Source of the DNA: Calliopsis andreniformis
Lineage: Eukaryota; Arthropoda; Insecta; Hymenoptera; Andrenidae
Direction: 5' to 3'
Length of the DNA stretch: 64,000 nt
NCBI RefSeq assembly: GCF_051401765.1
Contig: NW_027480570.1
Span: 372,001 to 436,000, forward strand
Each line of letters starts with the position of its first letter. Position 1 is the first letter of the stretch. Below are positions 1 through 11,340 of this stretch, one piece after another. The notes below the pieces were generated by a model that saw nothing but the letters and a program-made list of their open reading frames with translations, ran no database searches and had not been told where the DNA came from. Made by a program: the position numbers and the translations under genes.

Positions 1-330
1 TCAGGAATGAGTACTGAGGATTGAGTATTGAGGACTGAGGATTGAAGATTGAGAATTGAAGATTGAGTATTGAGGACTGAATATTGACGATTGAGGATTG
101 AAGATTGAGTATTGAGGTTTGAGGATAGAGGATTGAGGATTCAGTGTTGGACAATGAGGATTGATGGTTGAAGATTGAGTATTGGGGATTGAGGATTGAG
201 GAATGAGTATTGAAGATTGAGGATTGATGATTGAGGATTGAGGATTGAGGATTGAAGATTGAGGATTGGGTATTGAGGATTGAAGAATTAGGATTGAGAG
301 TTGAGGATTGAGAATAGAGGATTCAGGGTT

Positions 331-428
331 GAAGATTGAGGATTGGGTATTGAGGATTGAAGAATGAGGATTGAGGATTGAAGATTGAGGATTGGGTATT
401 GAGGATTGAAGAATGAGGATTGAGGATG
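331..428. repeat. 49-bp second-order tandem repeat (7 heptamers), two units
   Basis: The heptamer string GAAGATT-GAGGATT-GGGTATT-GAGGATT-GAAGAAT-GAGGATT-GAGGATT starts at 331 and again at 380, giving a second-order period of exactly seven heptamers. A related string follows near 456 after a 4-bp phase break. The same two-unit arrangement is preserved in the other block A copies (near 34,219 and 42,301). It is therefore an inherited part of the block, not a fresh slippage. Confidence 0.8.
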
Positions 429-1571
429 AGGATTGAGGATTGAGGATTGAGGATTGAAAGATTGAGGATTGGGTATTGAGGATTGAAGGATGAGGATTGA
501 GGATTGAGGATTGAGGATTGAGTATTGAAGATTGAGTATTGAGGATTGAAGATTGAGTGTTGAGGAATGAGGACTGAGTATTGAGGATTGAAGATTGAGT
601 ATTGAGGATTGAAGATTGAGGATTGAGTATTGAGGATTGAAGATTGAATATTGAGGACTGAGGATTGAGGGTTGTGGATTGAGAACGAGGACTGAGGGTT
701 GAATATTGATGTTTGAGGTCTGAGGATTAAGGATTGAGGAATAAGAATTGAGGATTGAGGATTGAGGATTGAAGATTGAGGAATGGGTATTGAGGACTGA
801 AGAATGAGGATTGAGGATTGAGGATTGAGGATTGAGGATTGCAGATTGAGTATTGAGGATTGAAGATTGAGGATTCAGGATTGAGGATTGAGGATTGAGG
901 ATTGAGGATTGAGGATTGAGGATTGAAGATTGGGTATTGAGGATTGAAAATTGAGGATTGAGGATTGAGGATTGAGGATTGAGGATTGAGCATTGAAGAT
1001 TGAGGATTGGGGATTGAGGATTGAAGATTGAGTATTGATGATTGAATATTGAGGATTGATAATTGAGAATTGATGATTGAGGATTGAGGATTGAGGATTG
1101 AGTATTGAGGATTGAAGGTTGAGGACTGAGGATTGATGATTGAGGATTGATGATTGAGGATTGAGGATTGAGGATTGAGGATTGAAGATTGAGTATTGAG
1201 GATTGAATATTGAGGATTAAGGATTGAGGATTGGGGATTGAGTATCTAGGATTGGAGATTGATTATTGGGTTTGAAGATTGAGGATTGAGGATTGAGGAT
1301 TGCTAATTCAGAATTGAGGATGAGGACTGAGGGTTGAGGACTGAGGTTTGAGGAGCGAGGATTGAGGATTGAGGATTGAGGACTGAGGATTGACGATTGA
1401 GTATTGAAGATAGAGGATTTATGACTGAGGATTGAGGATTGAGGATTGAGGATTGAGGATTGAGGATTGAGGATTGAGGATTGAAGATTGAGTATTGAGG
1501 ATTGAATATTGAGGATTGAGGTTTGAGGATTGAGAATGGGGGCTGAGGGTTGAGGATTGAGGTTTGAGTAT

Positions 1572-1597
1572 AGAATCCTGAGAATTCAGGATATTCT
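1572..1597. repeat. 26-bp inverted-repeat island, C class (A copy 1)
   Basis: Left arm AGAATCCTGA, loop GAAT and right arm TCAGGATATTCT form an imperfect inverted repeat with a 2-nt AT bulge in the right arm. It contains an EcoRI site across the loop. It is followed by ATCGAGCATTGAGAATATAGG-type sequence, which defines the C class, and preceded by GAATGGGGGCTG. Confidence 0.9.
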
Positions 1598-4500
1598 ATC
1601 GAGCATTGAGAATATAGGATTGATGGTTGAGGACTGAGGATTGAGAATTGAGAATTCAGGATTCAGGATCGAGGATTGAAGATTGAGGATTGGGTATTGA
1701 GGATTGAAGAATGAGGATTGAGGATTGAGGATTGAGGATTGAGGATTGAGGATTGAAGATTGAGGATTGGGTATTGAGGATTGAAGAATGAGGATTGAGG
1801 GTTTAGGATTGAGGATTTAGGATTGAGTATTGAGCATTGAAGATTGAGGATTGGGTATTGAGGATTGAAGAATGAGGATTGAGGATTGAGGATTGAGGAT
1901 AGAGGATTGAGGATTGAAGATTGAGGATTGGCTATTGAGGATTGAAGAATGAGGATTGAGGGTTGAGGATAGAGTATTGAGGATTGAGTATTGAGTATTG
2001 AAGGTTGAGGATTGTGGATTGAGGATTGAGGATTGAGGATTGAATATTGAAGATTGAGTATTGATCCCTGAGGATTGAGGATTGAGGATTGAGTATTGAG
2101 AATTGAGGATTGATGGTTGAGTATTGAGGATTGAGGATTGAGTATTGAGTGTTAAAGATTGAGGATTGATGATTGAAGATTGAGGATTGGGGATTGAGGA
2201 TTGAGGAATGAGTATTGAGGATTGAAGAGTGGTGATTGAGGATTGAGGATTGAGGATTGAGTATTGAGGATTGACGCTTGAGGATTGACGATTGAGCATA
2301 GAGGATTGAAGATTGAGGACTGGCGATTGAGGATTGAATATTGAGGATTAAGGACTGAGGATTGAGGATTGAGGATCTAGGATTGGAGATTGATTTTTGG
2401 GGATAGAAGATTGAGGATTGAGGATTGAGGATTGCTAATTGAGAATTGAGGATGAGGACTGAGGATTGAGCATTGAGGTTTGAGGACTGAGGGCTGAGAA
2501 TTGAGGATTGAGGATTGATGATTGAGGATTGAGGATTGAGGATTGGGTATTGAGGATTGAGCATTGAGGTTTGAGGACTGAGTTCTGAGGATTGAGGATT
2601 GGGGATTGAGGTTTGAGGATGAGGGCTGAGGGTTGAGGATTGAGGTTTGAGGACTGAGGACTGAGGATTGAGGATTGAGGATTGAGGATTGAGGATTGAG
2701 GATTGAAGATTGAGGATTGGGTATTGAGGATTGAAGAATGAGGATTGGGTATTGAGGATTGAAGAATGAGGATTGAGGATTGAGGATTGAGGATTGAGGA
2801 TTGAAGATTGAGTACTGAGGATTGAAGATTGAGGGTTGAGGATTGAGTACTGAGGATTGAGTATTGAGGGCTGAGGATTGAAGATTGAGAATTGAAGATT
2901 GAGTATTGAGGACTGAATATTGACGATTGTGGATTGAAGATTGAGGATTGAGGATTGAGGATTGAGGATTGAGGATTCAGTGTTGGACAATGAGGATTGA
3001 TGGTTGAAGATTGAGGATTGGGGATTGAGGATTGAGGAATGAGTATTGAAGATTGAGGATTGATGATTGAGGATTGAGGATTGAGGATTGAAGATTGAGG
3101 ATTGGGTATCGAGGGTTGAAGAATGAGGATTGAGTATTGAAGATTGAGGATTGGGTATTGAGGATTGAAAAATGAGGATTGGGGATTGAGGATTGAGGAT
3201 TGAGGATTGAGGATTGAAGATTGAGGATTGGGTATTGAGGATTGGAGAATGAGGATTGAGGATTGAGGATTGAGGATTGAGGATTGAAGATTGAGTATTG
3301 AGGACTGAAGATTGAGGATTGAGGATTGAAGATTGAGTATTGAGGATTGAAGATTGAGGATTCAGGATTGAGGAATGAGTATTGATGATTGAGGATTGAT
3401 GATTGAGGATTGAGCATTGAGGATTGGGGATTGAGGATTGAGCATTGAGGTTTGAGGACTGAGGTCTGAGGATTGAGGATTGGGGATTGATGATTGAGGA
3501 TTGAGGATTGAGGATTGGGTATTGAGGATTGAGCATTGAGGTTTGAGGACTGAGGGCTGAGGTTTGAGGATTGAGGATTGAGGATTGACGATGAGGGCTG
3601 AGGGTTGAGGATTGAGGTTTGAGGACTGAGGACTGAGGATTGAGGATTGAGGATTGAGGATTGAGGATTGAGGATTGAAGATTGAGGATTGGGTATTGAG
3701 GATTGAAGAATGAGGATTGAGGATTTAGGATTGAGGATTGAGGATTGAGGATTGAAGATTGAGGATTGGGTATTGAGGATTGAAGAATGAGGATTGAGGA
3801 TTGAGGATTGAGGATTGAGGATTGAAGATTGAGTATTGAGGATTGAAGATTGAGGGTTGAGGATTGAGTACTGAGGATTGAGCATTGAGGACTGAGGATT
3901 GAACATTGAGAATTGAAGATTGAGTATTGAGGACTGAATATTGACGATTGAGGATTGAAGATTGAGGATTGAGGATTGAGGATTGAGGATTGAGGATTCA
4001 GTGTTGGACAATGAGGATTGATGGTTGAAGATTGAGGATTGGGGATTGAGGATTGAGGAGTGAGTATTGAAGATTGAGGATTGATGATTGAGGATTGAGG
4101 ATTGAGGATTGAAGATTGAGGATTGGGTATTGAGGATTGAAGAATTAGGATTGAGAATTGAGGATTGAGGATAGAGGATTGAGGGTTGACGATTGAGGAT
4201 TGGGTATTGAGTGTTGAGGATTGAGGATTGAGGTGTGAAGATAGAGGATTGAGGATTGAGGATTGAGGATTGAGGATTGAGGATTGAGGATTGAATATTG
4301 GTGATTGAATATTGAGGACTGAGGATTAAGGTTTGTGGATTGAGGACGAGGACTGAGGGTTGAATATTGATGTTTGAGGTCTGAGGATTAAGGATTGAGG
4401 ATTGAGAATTTAGGATTGAGGATTGAGGATTGAAGATTGAGGATTGGGTATTGAGGATTGGAGAATGAGGATTGGCGATTGAGGATTGACGATTGAGTAT

Positions 4501-5050
4501 TGAGTATTGAGGATTGAAGATTGAGTACTGATGATTGAAGATTGAGGATTGAGGATTGAGGGTTGAGTATTAAGGACGAGGACTGACGGTTGAGGAGTGA
4601 GGTTTGAGGATTGAGGATTGAGGATTGAGGACTGAGGCTTGAGGATGGACGATTGAGCATAGAGGATTGAAGATTCAGGACTGGCGATTGAGGATTGAAG
4701 ATTGAGGATTAAGGACTGAGGATTGGGGATTGAGGATCTAGGATTGGAGATTGATTTTTGGGGATTGAAGATTGAGGATTGAGGATTGAGGATTGCTAAT
4801 TCAGAATTGAGGATGAGGACTGAGGGTTGAGGACTGAGGTTTGAGGAGCGAGGATTGAGGATTGAGGATTGAGGACTGAGGATTGACGATTGAGTATTGA
4901 AGATAGAGGATTTATGACTGAGGATTGAGGATTGAGGATTGAGGATTGAGGATTGAGGATTGAAGATTGAGTATTGGGGATTGAATATTGAGGATTGAGG
5001 ATTGAGGATTGAGAATGAGGGCTGAGGGTTGAGGATTGAGGTTTGAGTAT

Positions 5051-5076
5051 AGAATCCTGAGAATTCAGGATATTCT
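5051..5076. repeat. 26-bp inverted-repeat island, T class (A copy 1)
   Basis: The arms are identical to those of the island at 1,572, but it is followed by ATTGAGC and GAATTTAGG, which define the T class. It lies 309 bp before the first 15-bp island of the pair. Confidence 0.9.
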
Positions 5077-5204
5077 ATTGAGCATTGAGAATTTAGGATT
5101 GATGGTTGAGGACTGAGGATTGAGGATTGAGGATTGAGGATTGAGGATTGAGTATTGAGGATTGAAGATTGAGTATTGAGGATTGAAGATTGGTGATTGA
5201 GGAT

Positions 5205-5880
5205 TGAGGATTGAGGATTGAGTATTGAGGATTGACGCTTGAGGATTGAGGGTTGAGGATGTAGGATTGAAGAGAGAGGACTGAGTGTTGAGGATTGAGT
5301 GTTGAGAATTGATGCTTGAGGTTTGAAATTTGATTATTGAATATTCTGGATTGAGTATTGAACCATCAGGGTTCAGGATGTTCTACTGAGTATTGAGAAT
5401 TGAGGATTGATGGTTGAGTATTGAGGATTGATGGTTGAGGGTTGAGTGTTGAATATTGAGGATTGAGGATTGAGGATTGAGGATTGATGATTGAGGATTG
5501 AAGATTGATTATTGATGATTGAAGATTGAGGATTGAGGATTGAGGGTTGAGGATTGAGGACGAGGACTGACGGTTGAGGATTGAGGTTTGAGGATTGAGG
5601 ATTGAGGATTGTGGACTGAGGCTTGAGGATTGAGGATTGAGTATTGAGGATTGACGCTTGAGGATTGAGGGTTGAGGATGTAGGATTGAAGAGAGAGGAC
5701 TGAGTGTTGAGGATTGAGTGTTGAGAATTGATGCTTGAGGTTTGAAATTTGATTATTGAATATTCTGGATTGAGTATTGAACCATCAGGGTTCAGGATGT
5801 TCTATTGAGTATTGAGAATTGAGGATTGATGGTTGATTATTGAGGATTGATTGTTGAGGGTTGAGTGTTGAAAATTGAGT
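5205..5880. repeat. Paired 15-bp inverted-repeat islands, 419 bp apart (A copy 1)
   Basis: A core of about 255 bp occurs twice. In it GACGCTTGAGG is followed by GGATGTAGG, GAAGAGAGAGG, GAAATTTGATTATTG and then GAACC-ATCAG-GGTTC, a perfect 5-bp inverted repeat with a 5-nt loop. The inverted repeats are at 5,360-5,374 and 5,779-5,793. The right half of the 15-mer continues into TTCAGGATGTTCTA, related to the right arm of the 26-bp islands. Confidence 0.88.
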
Positions 5881-6699
5881 ATTGAGGATTGAGGATTGAG
5901 GTTTGAGGATTGAGGATTGAGGATTGAGGGTTGAGTACTGAGGATTGAGGATTGAGGACTGAGGATTGAAGATTGAGAATTGAAGATTGAGTATTGAGGT
6001 CTGAATATTGACGATTGAGTATTGAAGATTGAGGATTGAGGATTGAGGATTGAGGATTGCAGATTGAGTATTGAGGATTGAAGATTGAGGATTCAGGATT
6101 GAGGATTGAGGATTGAGGATTGAGGATTGAGGATTGAGGGTTGAAGATTGGGTATTGAGGATTGAAAATTGAGGATTGAGGATTGAGGATTGAGGATTGA
6201 GGATTGAGCATTGAAGATTGAGGATTGGGGATTGAGGATTGAAGATTGAGTATTGATGATTGAATATTGAGGATTGATAATTGAGAATTGATGATTGAGG
6301 ATTGAGGATTGAGTATTGAGGTTTGAAGGTTGAGGATTGAGGATTGAGGATTGAGGATTGATGATTGAGGATTGAGGATTGAGGATTGAGGATTGAAGAT
6401 TGAGTATTGAGGATTGAAGATTGAGGATTAAGGATTGAGGATTGGGGATTGAGGATCTAGGATTGGAGATTGATTATTGGGTTTGAAGATTGAGGACTGA
6501 GGATTGAGGATTGCTAATTCAGAATTGAGGATGAGGACTGAGGGTTGAGGACTGAGGTTTGAGGAGCGAGGATTGAGGATTGAGGATTGAGGACTGAGGA
6601 TTGACGATTGAGTATTGAAGATAGAGGATTTATGACTGAGGATTGAGGATTGAGGATTGAGGATTGAGGATTGAGGATTGAGGATTGAGGATTGAAGAT

Positions 6700-8112
6700 A
6701 GAGTATTGAGGATTGAAGATTGAGGATTGAGTATTGACGATTGAGGATTGAGGTTTGAAGATTGAGGATTGAGGATTGATGGTTGAGGATTGAGGATTGA
6801 GGATTGAAGATTGCATATTGATGATTGAATATTGAGGACTGAGGATTGAAGGTTGCGGATTGAGGACGAGGACTGAGGGTTGAATATTGATGTTTGAGGT
6901 CTGAGGATTAAGGATTGAGGATTGAGAATTGAGGATTGAGGATTGAGGATTGAAGATTGAGGATTGGGTATTGAGGTTTGAAGAATGAGGATTGATGATT
7001 GAGGTTTGAGGATTGAGGATTGCAGATTGAGTATTGAGGATTGAAGATTGAGGATTGAGGATTGAGGATTGAAGATTGAGGATTGAGGATTGAGGATTGA
7101 GGATTGAGGATTGATGATTGAGTATTGAGGATTGAAGATTGAGGATTGAGGATTGAGTACTGAGGATTGAGGATTGAGGACTGAGGATTGAAGATTGAGA
7201 ATTGAAGATTGAGTATTGAGCACTGAATATTGACGATTGAGTATTGAAGATTGAGGATTGAGGATTGAGGATTGAGGATTGAGTATTCAGTGTTGGACAA
7301 TGAGGATTGATGGTTGAAGATTGAGGATTGGGGATTGAGGATTGAGGAATGAGTATTGAAGATTGAGGATTGATGATTGAGGATTGAGGATTGAGGATTG
7401 AAGATTGAGTATTGAGGATTGAAGATTGAGGATTGAGTATTGACGATTGAGGATTGAGGTTTGAAGATTGAGGATTGAGGATTGATGGTTGAGGATTGAG
7501 GATTGAGGATTGAAGATTGCATATTGATGATTGAATATTGAGGACTGAGGATTGAAGGTTGCGGATTGAGGACGAGGACTGAGGGTTGAATATTGATGTT
7601 TGAGGTCTGAGGATTAAGGATTGAGGATTGAGAATTGAGGATTGAGGATTGAGGATTGAAGATTGAGGATTGGGTATTGAGGTTTGAAGAATGAGGATTG
7701 ATGATTGAGGTTTGAGGATTGAGGATTGCAGATTGAGTATTGAGGATTGAAGATTGAGGATTGAGGATTGAGGATTGAAGATTGAGGATTGAGGATTGAG
7801 GATTGAGGATTGAGGATTGAAGATTGAGTATTGAGGATTGAAGATTGAGGATTGAGGATTGAGTACTGAGGATTGAGGATTGAGGACTGAGGATTGAAGA
7901 TTGAGAATTGAAGATTGAGTATTGAGCACTGAATATTGACGATTGAGTATTGAAGATTGAGGATTGAGGATTGAGGATTGAGGATTGAGTATTCAGTGTT
8001 GGACAATGAGGATTGATGGTTGAAGATTGAGGATTTGGGATTGAGTATTGAAGATTGAGGATTGATGATTGAGGATTGAGGATTGAGGATTGAAGATTGA
8101 GGATTGGGTATT
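6700..8112. repeat. 706-bp direct tandem duplication of B-type sequence
   Basis: About 6,700-7,405 is repeated immediately as 7,406-8,112 at an offset of 706 bp. The copies of the GATGTTTGAG marker at 6,889 and 7,595 and of CAGTGTTGGACAAT at 7,288 and 7,994 confirm the offset. The second copy lacks a few heptamers just after the latter marker (near 8,033-8,050). 706 is not a multiple of 7, because the unit contains phase breaks. The sequence resembles the B-block stretch near 54,950-55,640, so this is a B-derived insertion following block A copy 1. Confidence 0.88.
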
Positions 8113-8219
8113 GAGGATTGAAGAATTAGGATTGAGGATTGAGGATTGAGGATAGAGGATTGAGGGTTGAAGATTGAGGATTGGGTATTGAGGATTGAAG
8201 AATGAGGATTGAGGATTGA

Positions 8220-9160
8220 GGATTGAGGATTGAGGATTGAAGATTGAGTATTGAGGATTGAATATTGAGGATTGAGGATTGTGGATTGAGGATTGATGAT
8301 TGAGGATTGAAGATTGATTATTGATGATTGAAGATTGAGGATTGAGGATTGAGGGTTGAGGATTGAGGACGAGGACTGACGGTTGAGGATTGAGGTTTGA
8401 GGATTGAGGATTGAGGATTGAGGACTGAGGCTTGAGGATTGAGGATTGAGTATTGAGGATTGACGCTTGAGGATTGAGGATCTAGGATTGGAGATTGATT
8501 TTTGGGGATTGAAGATTGAGGATTGAGGATTGAGGATTGCTAATTGAGAATTGAGGATGAGGACTGAGGGTTGAGGATTGAGGTTTGAGGAACGAGGATT
8601 GAGGATTGAGGATTGAGGACTGAGGATTGACGATTGAGTATTGAATATTGAGAATTTATGACTGAGGATTCAGGATTGAGGGTTGAGGATTGAGGATTGA
8701 GGATTGAAGATTGAGTATTGAGGATTGAATATTGAGGATTGAGGATTGTGGATTGAGGATTGATGATTGAGGATTGAAGATTGATTATTGATGATTGAAG
8801 ATTGAGGATTGAGGATTGAGGGTTGAGGATTGAGGACGAGGACTGACGGTTGAGGATTGAGGTTTGAGGATTGAGGATTGAGGATTGAGGACTGAGGCTT
8901 GAGGATTGAGGATTGAGTATTGAGGATTGACGCTTGAGGATTGAGGATCTAGGATTGGAGATTGATTTTTGGGGATTGAAGATTGAGGATTGAGGATTGA
9001 GGATTGCTAATTGAGAATTGAGGATGAGGACTGAGGGTTGAGGATTGAGGTTTGAGGAACGAGGATTGAGGATTGAGGATTGAGGACTGAGGATTGACGA
9101 TTGAGTATTGAATATTGAGAATTTATGACTGAGGATTCAGGATTGAGGGTTGAGGATTGA
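8220..9160. repeat. 467-bp direct tandem duplication
   Basis: About 8,220-8,686 is followed directly by a second copy at about 8,687-9,160. The offset is 467 bp, checked at the CTAGGATTGGAG marker (8,482 and 8,949) and at the shared start GTGGATTGAGG (8,281 and 8,748). I saw essentially no difference between the copies until the end, where GAGTATTGAGG becomes GTGTATTGGGG near 9,181. The head-to-tail spacing equals the homology length, as expected for one recent unequal exchange or slippage event. Confidence 0.88.
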
Positions 9161-9261
9161 GGATTGAGGATTGAAGATTGTGTATTGGGGATTGAATATT
9201 GAGGATTGAGGATTGAGGATTGAGAATGAGGGCTGAGGGTTGAGGATTGAGGTTTGAGTAT

Positions 9262-9287
9262 AGAATCCTGAGAATTCAGGATATTCT
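9262..9287. repeat. 26-bp inverted-repeat island, hybrid class
   Basis: It is followed by ATTGAGC, as in the T class, but then GAGAGTTTAGG, a private variant. It lies 474 bp before the next island. Confidence 0.88.
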
Positions 9288-9735
9288 ATTGAGCATTGAG
9301 AGTTTAGGATTGATGGTTGTGGACTGAGGATTGAGGATTGAGAATTCAGGATTGAGGATCGAGGATTGAAGATTGAGGATTGGGTATTGAGGATTGAAGA
9401 ATGAGGATTGAGGATTGAGGTTTGAGGATTGAGGATTGAGGATTGAGGACTGAGGCTTGAGGATTGACGATTGAGCATAGAGGATTGAAGATTGAGGACT
9501 GGCGATTGAGGATTAAAGATTGAGGATTAAGGACTGAGGATTGGGGATTGAGGATCTAGGATTGGAGATTGATTTTTGGGGATTGAAGATTGAGGATTGA
9601 GGATTGAGGATTGATAATTGAGAATTGAGTATGAGGACTGAGGGTTGAGGATTGAGTATTGAGGATTGAAGATTGAGGATTGAGGTTTGAGGATTGAGAA
9701 TGAGGGCTGAGGGTTGAGGATTGAGGTTTGAGTAT

Positions 9736-9761
9736 AGAATCCTGAGAATTCAGGATATTCT
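9736..9761. repeat. 26-bp inverted-repeat island, hybrid class
   Basis: The right flank joins ATTGAGC (T class) to GAATATAGG (C class) within about 20 bp, as expected of a recombinant between the two classes. Confidence 0.88.
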
Positions 9762-10516
9762 ATTGAGCATTGAGAATATAGGATTGATGGTTGAGGACTG
9801 AGGATTGAGGATTGACAATTCAGGATTCAGGATCGAGGATTGAAGATTGAGGATTGGGTATTGAGGATTGAAGAATGAGGATTGAGGATTGAGGATTGAG
9901 GATTGAGGATTGAGGATTGAGGATTGAGGATTGAAGATTGAGGATTGGGTATTGAGGATTGAAGAATGAGGATTGAGGGTTTAGGATTGAGGATTTAGGA
10001 TTGAGTATTGAGCATTGAAGGTTGAGTATTGTGGATTGAGTATTGAGGATTGAGGATTGAATATTGAAGATTGAGTATTGATGCCTGAGTATTGAGGATT
10101 GAGGATTGAGGATTGAGAATTCAGGATTGAGGATCGAGGATTGAAGATTGAGGATTGGGTATTGAGGATTGAAGAATGAGGATTGAGGATTGAGGATTGA
10201 GGATAGAGGATTGAGGATTGAAGATTGAGGATTGGGTATTGAGGATTGAAGAATGAGGATTGAGGGTTGAGGATAGAGGATTGAGGATTGAGTATTGAGT
10301 ATTGAAGGTTGAGGATTGTGGATTGAGGATTGAGGATTGAGGATTGAATATTGAAGATTGAGTATTGATGCCTGAGGATTGAGGATTGAGGATTGAGTAT
10401 TGAGAATTGAGGATTGATGGTTGAGTATTGGGGATTGAGGATTGAGTATTGAGTGTTGAAGATTGAGGATTGATGATTGAAGATTGAGGATTGGGGATTG
10501 AGGATTGAGGAATGAG

Positions 10517-11340
10517 TACTGAGGATTGAAGGTTGAGGACTGAGGATTGAGGATTGAGGATTGATGATTGAGGATTGAGGATTGAGGATTGAGGATTGAA
10601 GATTGAGTATTGAGGATTGAATATTGAGGATTAAGGATTGAGGATTGGGGATTGAGTATCTAGGATTGGAGATTGATTATTGGGTTTGAAGATTGAGGAT
10701 TGAGGATTGAGGATTGCTAATTCAGAATTGAGGATGAGGACTGAGGGTTGAGGACTGAGGTTTGAGGAGCGAGGATTGAGGATTGAGGATTGAGGACTGA
10801 GGATTGACGATTGAGTATTGAAGATAGAGGATTTATGACTGAGGATTGAGGATTGAGGATTGAGGATTGAGGATTGAGGATTGAGGATTGAAGATTGAGT
10901 ATTGAGGATTGAATATTGAGGATTGAGGTTTGAGGATTGAGAATGGGGGCTGAGGGTTGAGGATTGAGGTTTGAGTATAGAATCCTGAGAATTCAGGATA
11001 TTCTATCGAGCATTGAGAATATAGGATTGATGGTTGAGGACTGAGGATTGAGGATTGAGAATTCAGGATTCAGGATCGAGGATTGAAGATTGAGGATTGG
11101 GTATTGAGGATTGAAGAATGAGGATTGAGGATTGAGGATTGAGGATTGAGGATTGAGGATTGAAGATTGAGGATTGGGTATTGAGGATTGAAGAATGAGG
11201 ATTGGGGGTTTAGGATTGAGGATTTAGGATTGAGTATTGAGCATTGAAGATTGAGGATTGGGTATTGAGGATTGAAGAATGAGGATTGAGGATTGAGGAT
11301 TGAGGATAGAGGATTGAGGATTGAAGATTGAGGATTGAAG
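10517..11340. repeat. Partial block A copy matching about 14,645-15,465
   Basis: The order of markers matches the A-block interior. A CTAGG marker of the GATTATTGGG allele (10,660) is followed by a GGAGCGAGG passage, a TTTATGACTGAGG passage and a C-class 26-bp island (10,979). The last is offset 4,133 bp from the one at 15,112. Small heptamer-number differences shift the alignment by 7 bp at its left end. Confidence 0.75.
10979..11004. repeat. 26-bp inverted-repeat island, C class (partial A copy)
   Basis: It has C-class flanks on both sides, including GAATGGGGGCTG upstream. It is offset 4,133 bp from the island at 15,112. Confidence 0.9.

Larger units (their letters stand above)
1..6714. 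repeat. Higher-order block A, copy 1 (left end cut by window)
   Basis: This segment matches 33,889-40,602 at a constant offset of 33,888 bp. It matches 13,542-20,166 at offset 13,541, becoming 13,540 and then 13,617, and it matches 41,972-48,664 at about 41,971. It carries two 26-bp islands (1,572 and 5,051), one pair of 15-bp inverted-repeat islands (5,360 and 5,779), and CAGTGTTGGACAAT markers at 142, 2,978 and 3,999. It shares with copy 3 an extra A at 457-459 and an absent 77-bp segment near 3,106. Homology to copy 3 stops at 6,715, where GAAGATT replaces GAATATT and B-type sequence begins. The block's true left end lies outside the window. Confidence 0.9.
9160..10517. repeat. Mosaic satellite stretch with two hybrid 26-bp islands
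   Basis: This stretch is assembled from pieces found in order elsewhere. It includes two 26-bp islands 474 bp apart (9,262 and 9,736), a CTAGG marker at 9,556 with the GATTTTTGGGGA allele, and three passages around GGATCGAGGATTGAAG near 9,355, 9,832 and 10,131. The islands combine features of the two classes seen in the complete A blocks. I read this as repeated local duplication and exchange. No gene-like signal is present. Confidence 0.65.

Noticed and set aside
1572..1597. 26-bp inverted repeat as a transcription terminator or small-RNA hairpin
   Set aside because: The arms are short with a 2-nt bulge, no U-tract follows, and no transcription unit is present. I keep it only as a structural island.
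1660..1680. GGATCGAGG variants as remnants of a CpG-containing ancestral unit TCGAGGA
   Set aside because: TTGAGGA could be a deaminated TCGAGGA, but the TCG form is rare, confined to a few inherited positions, and equally explained as a T-to-C change in single copies.
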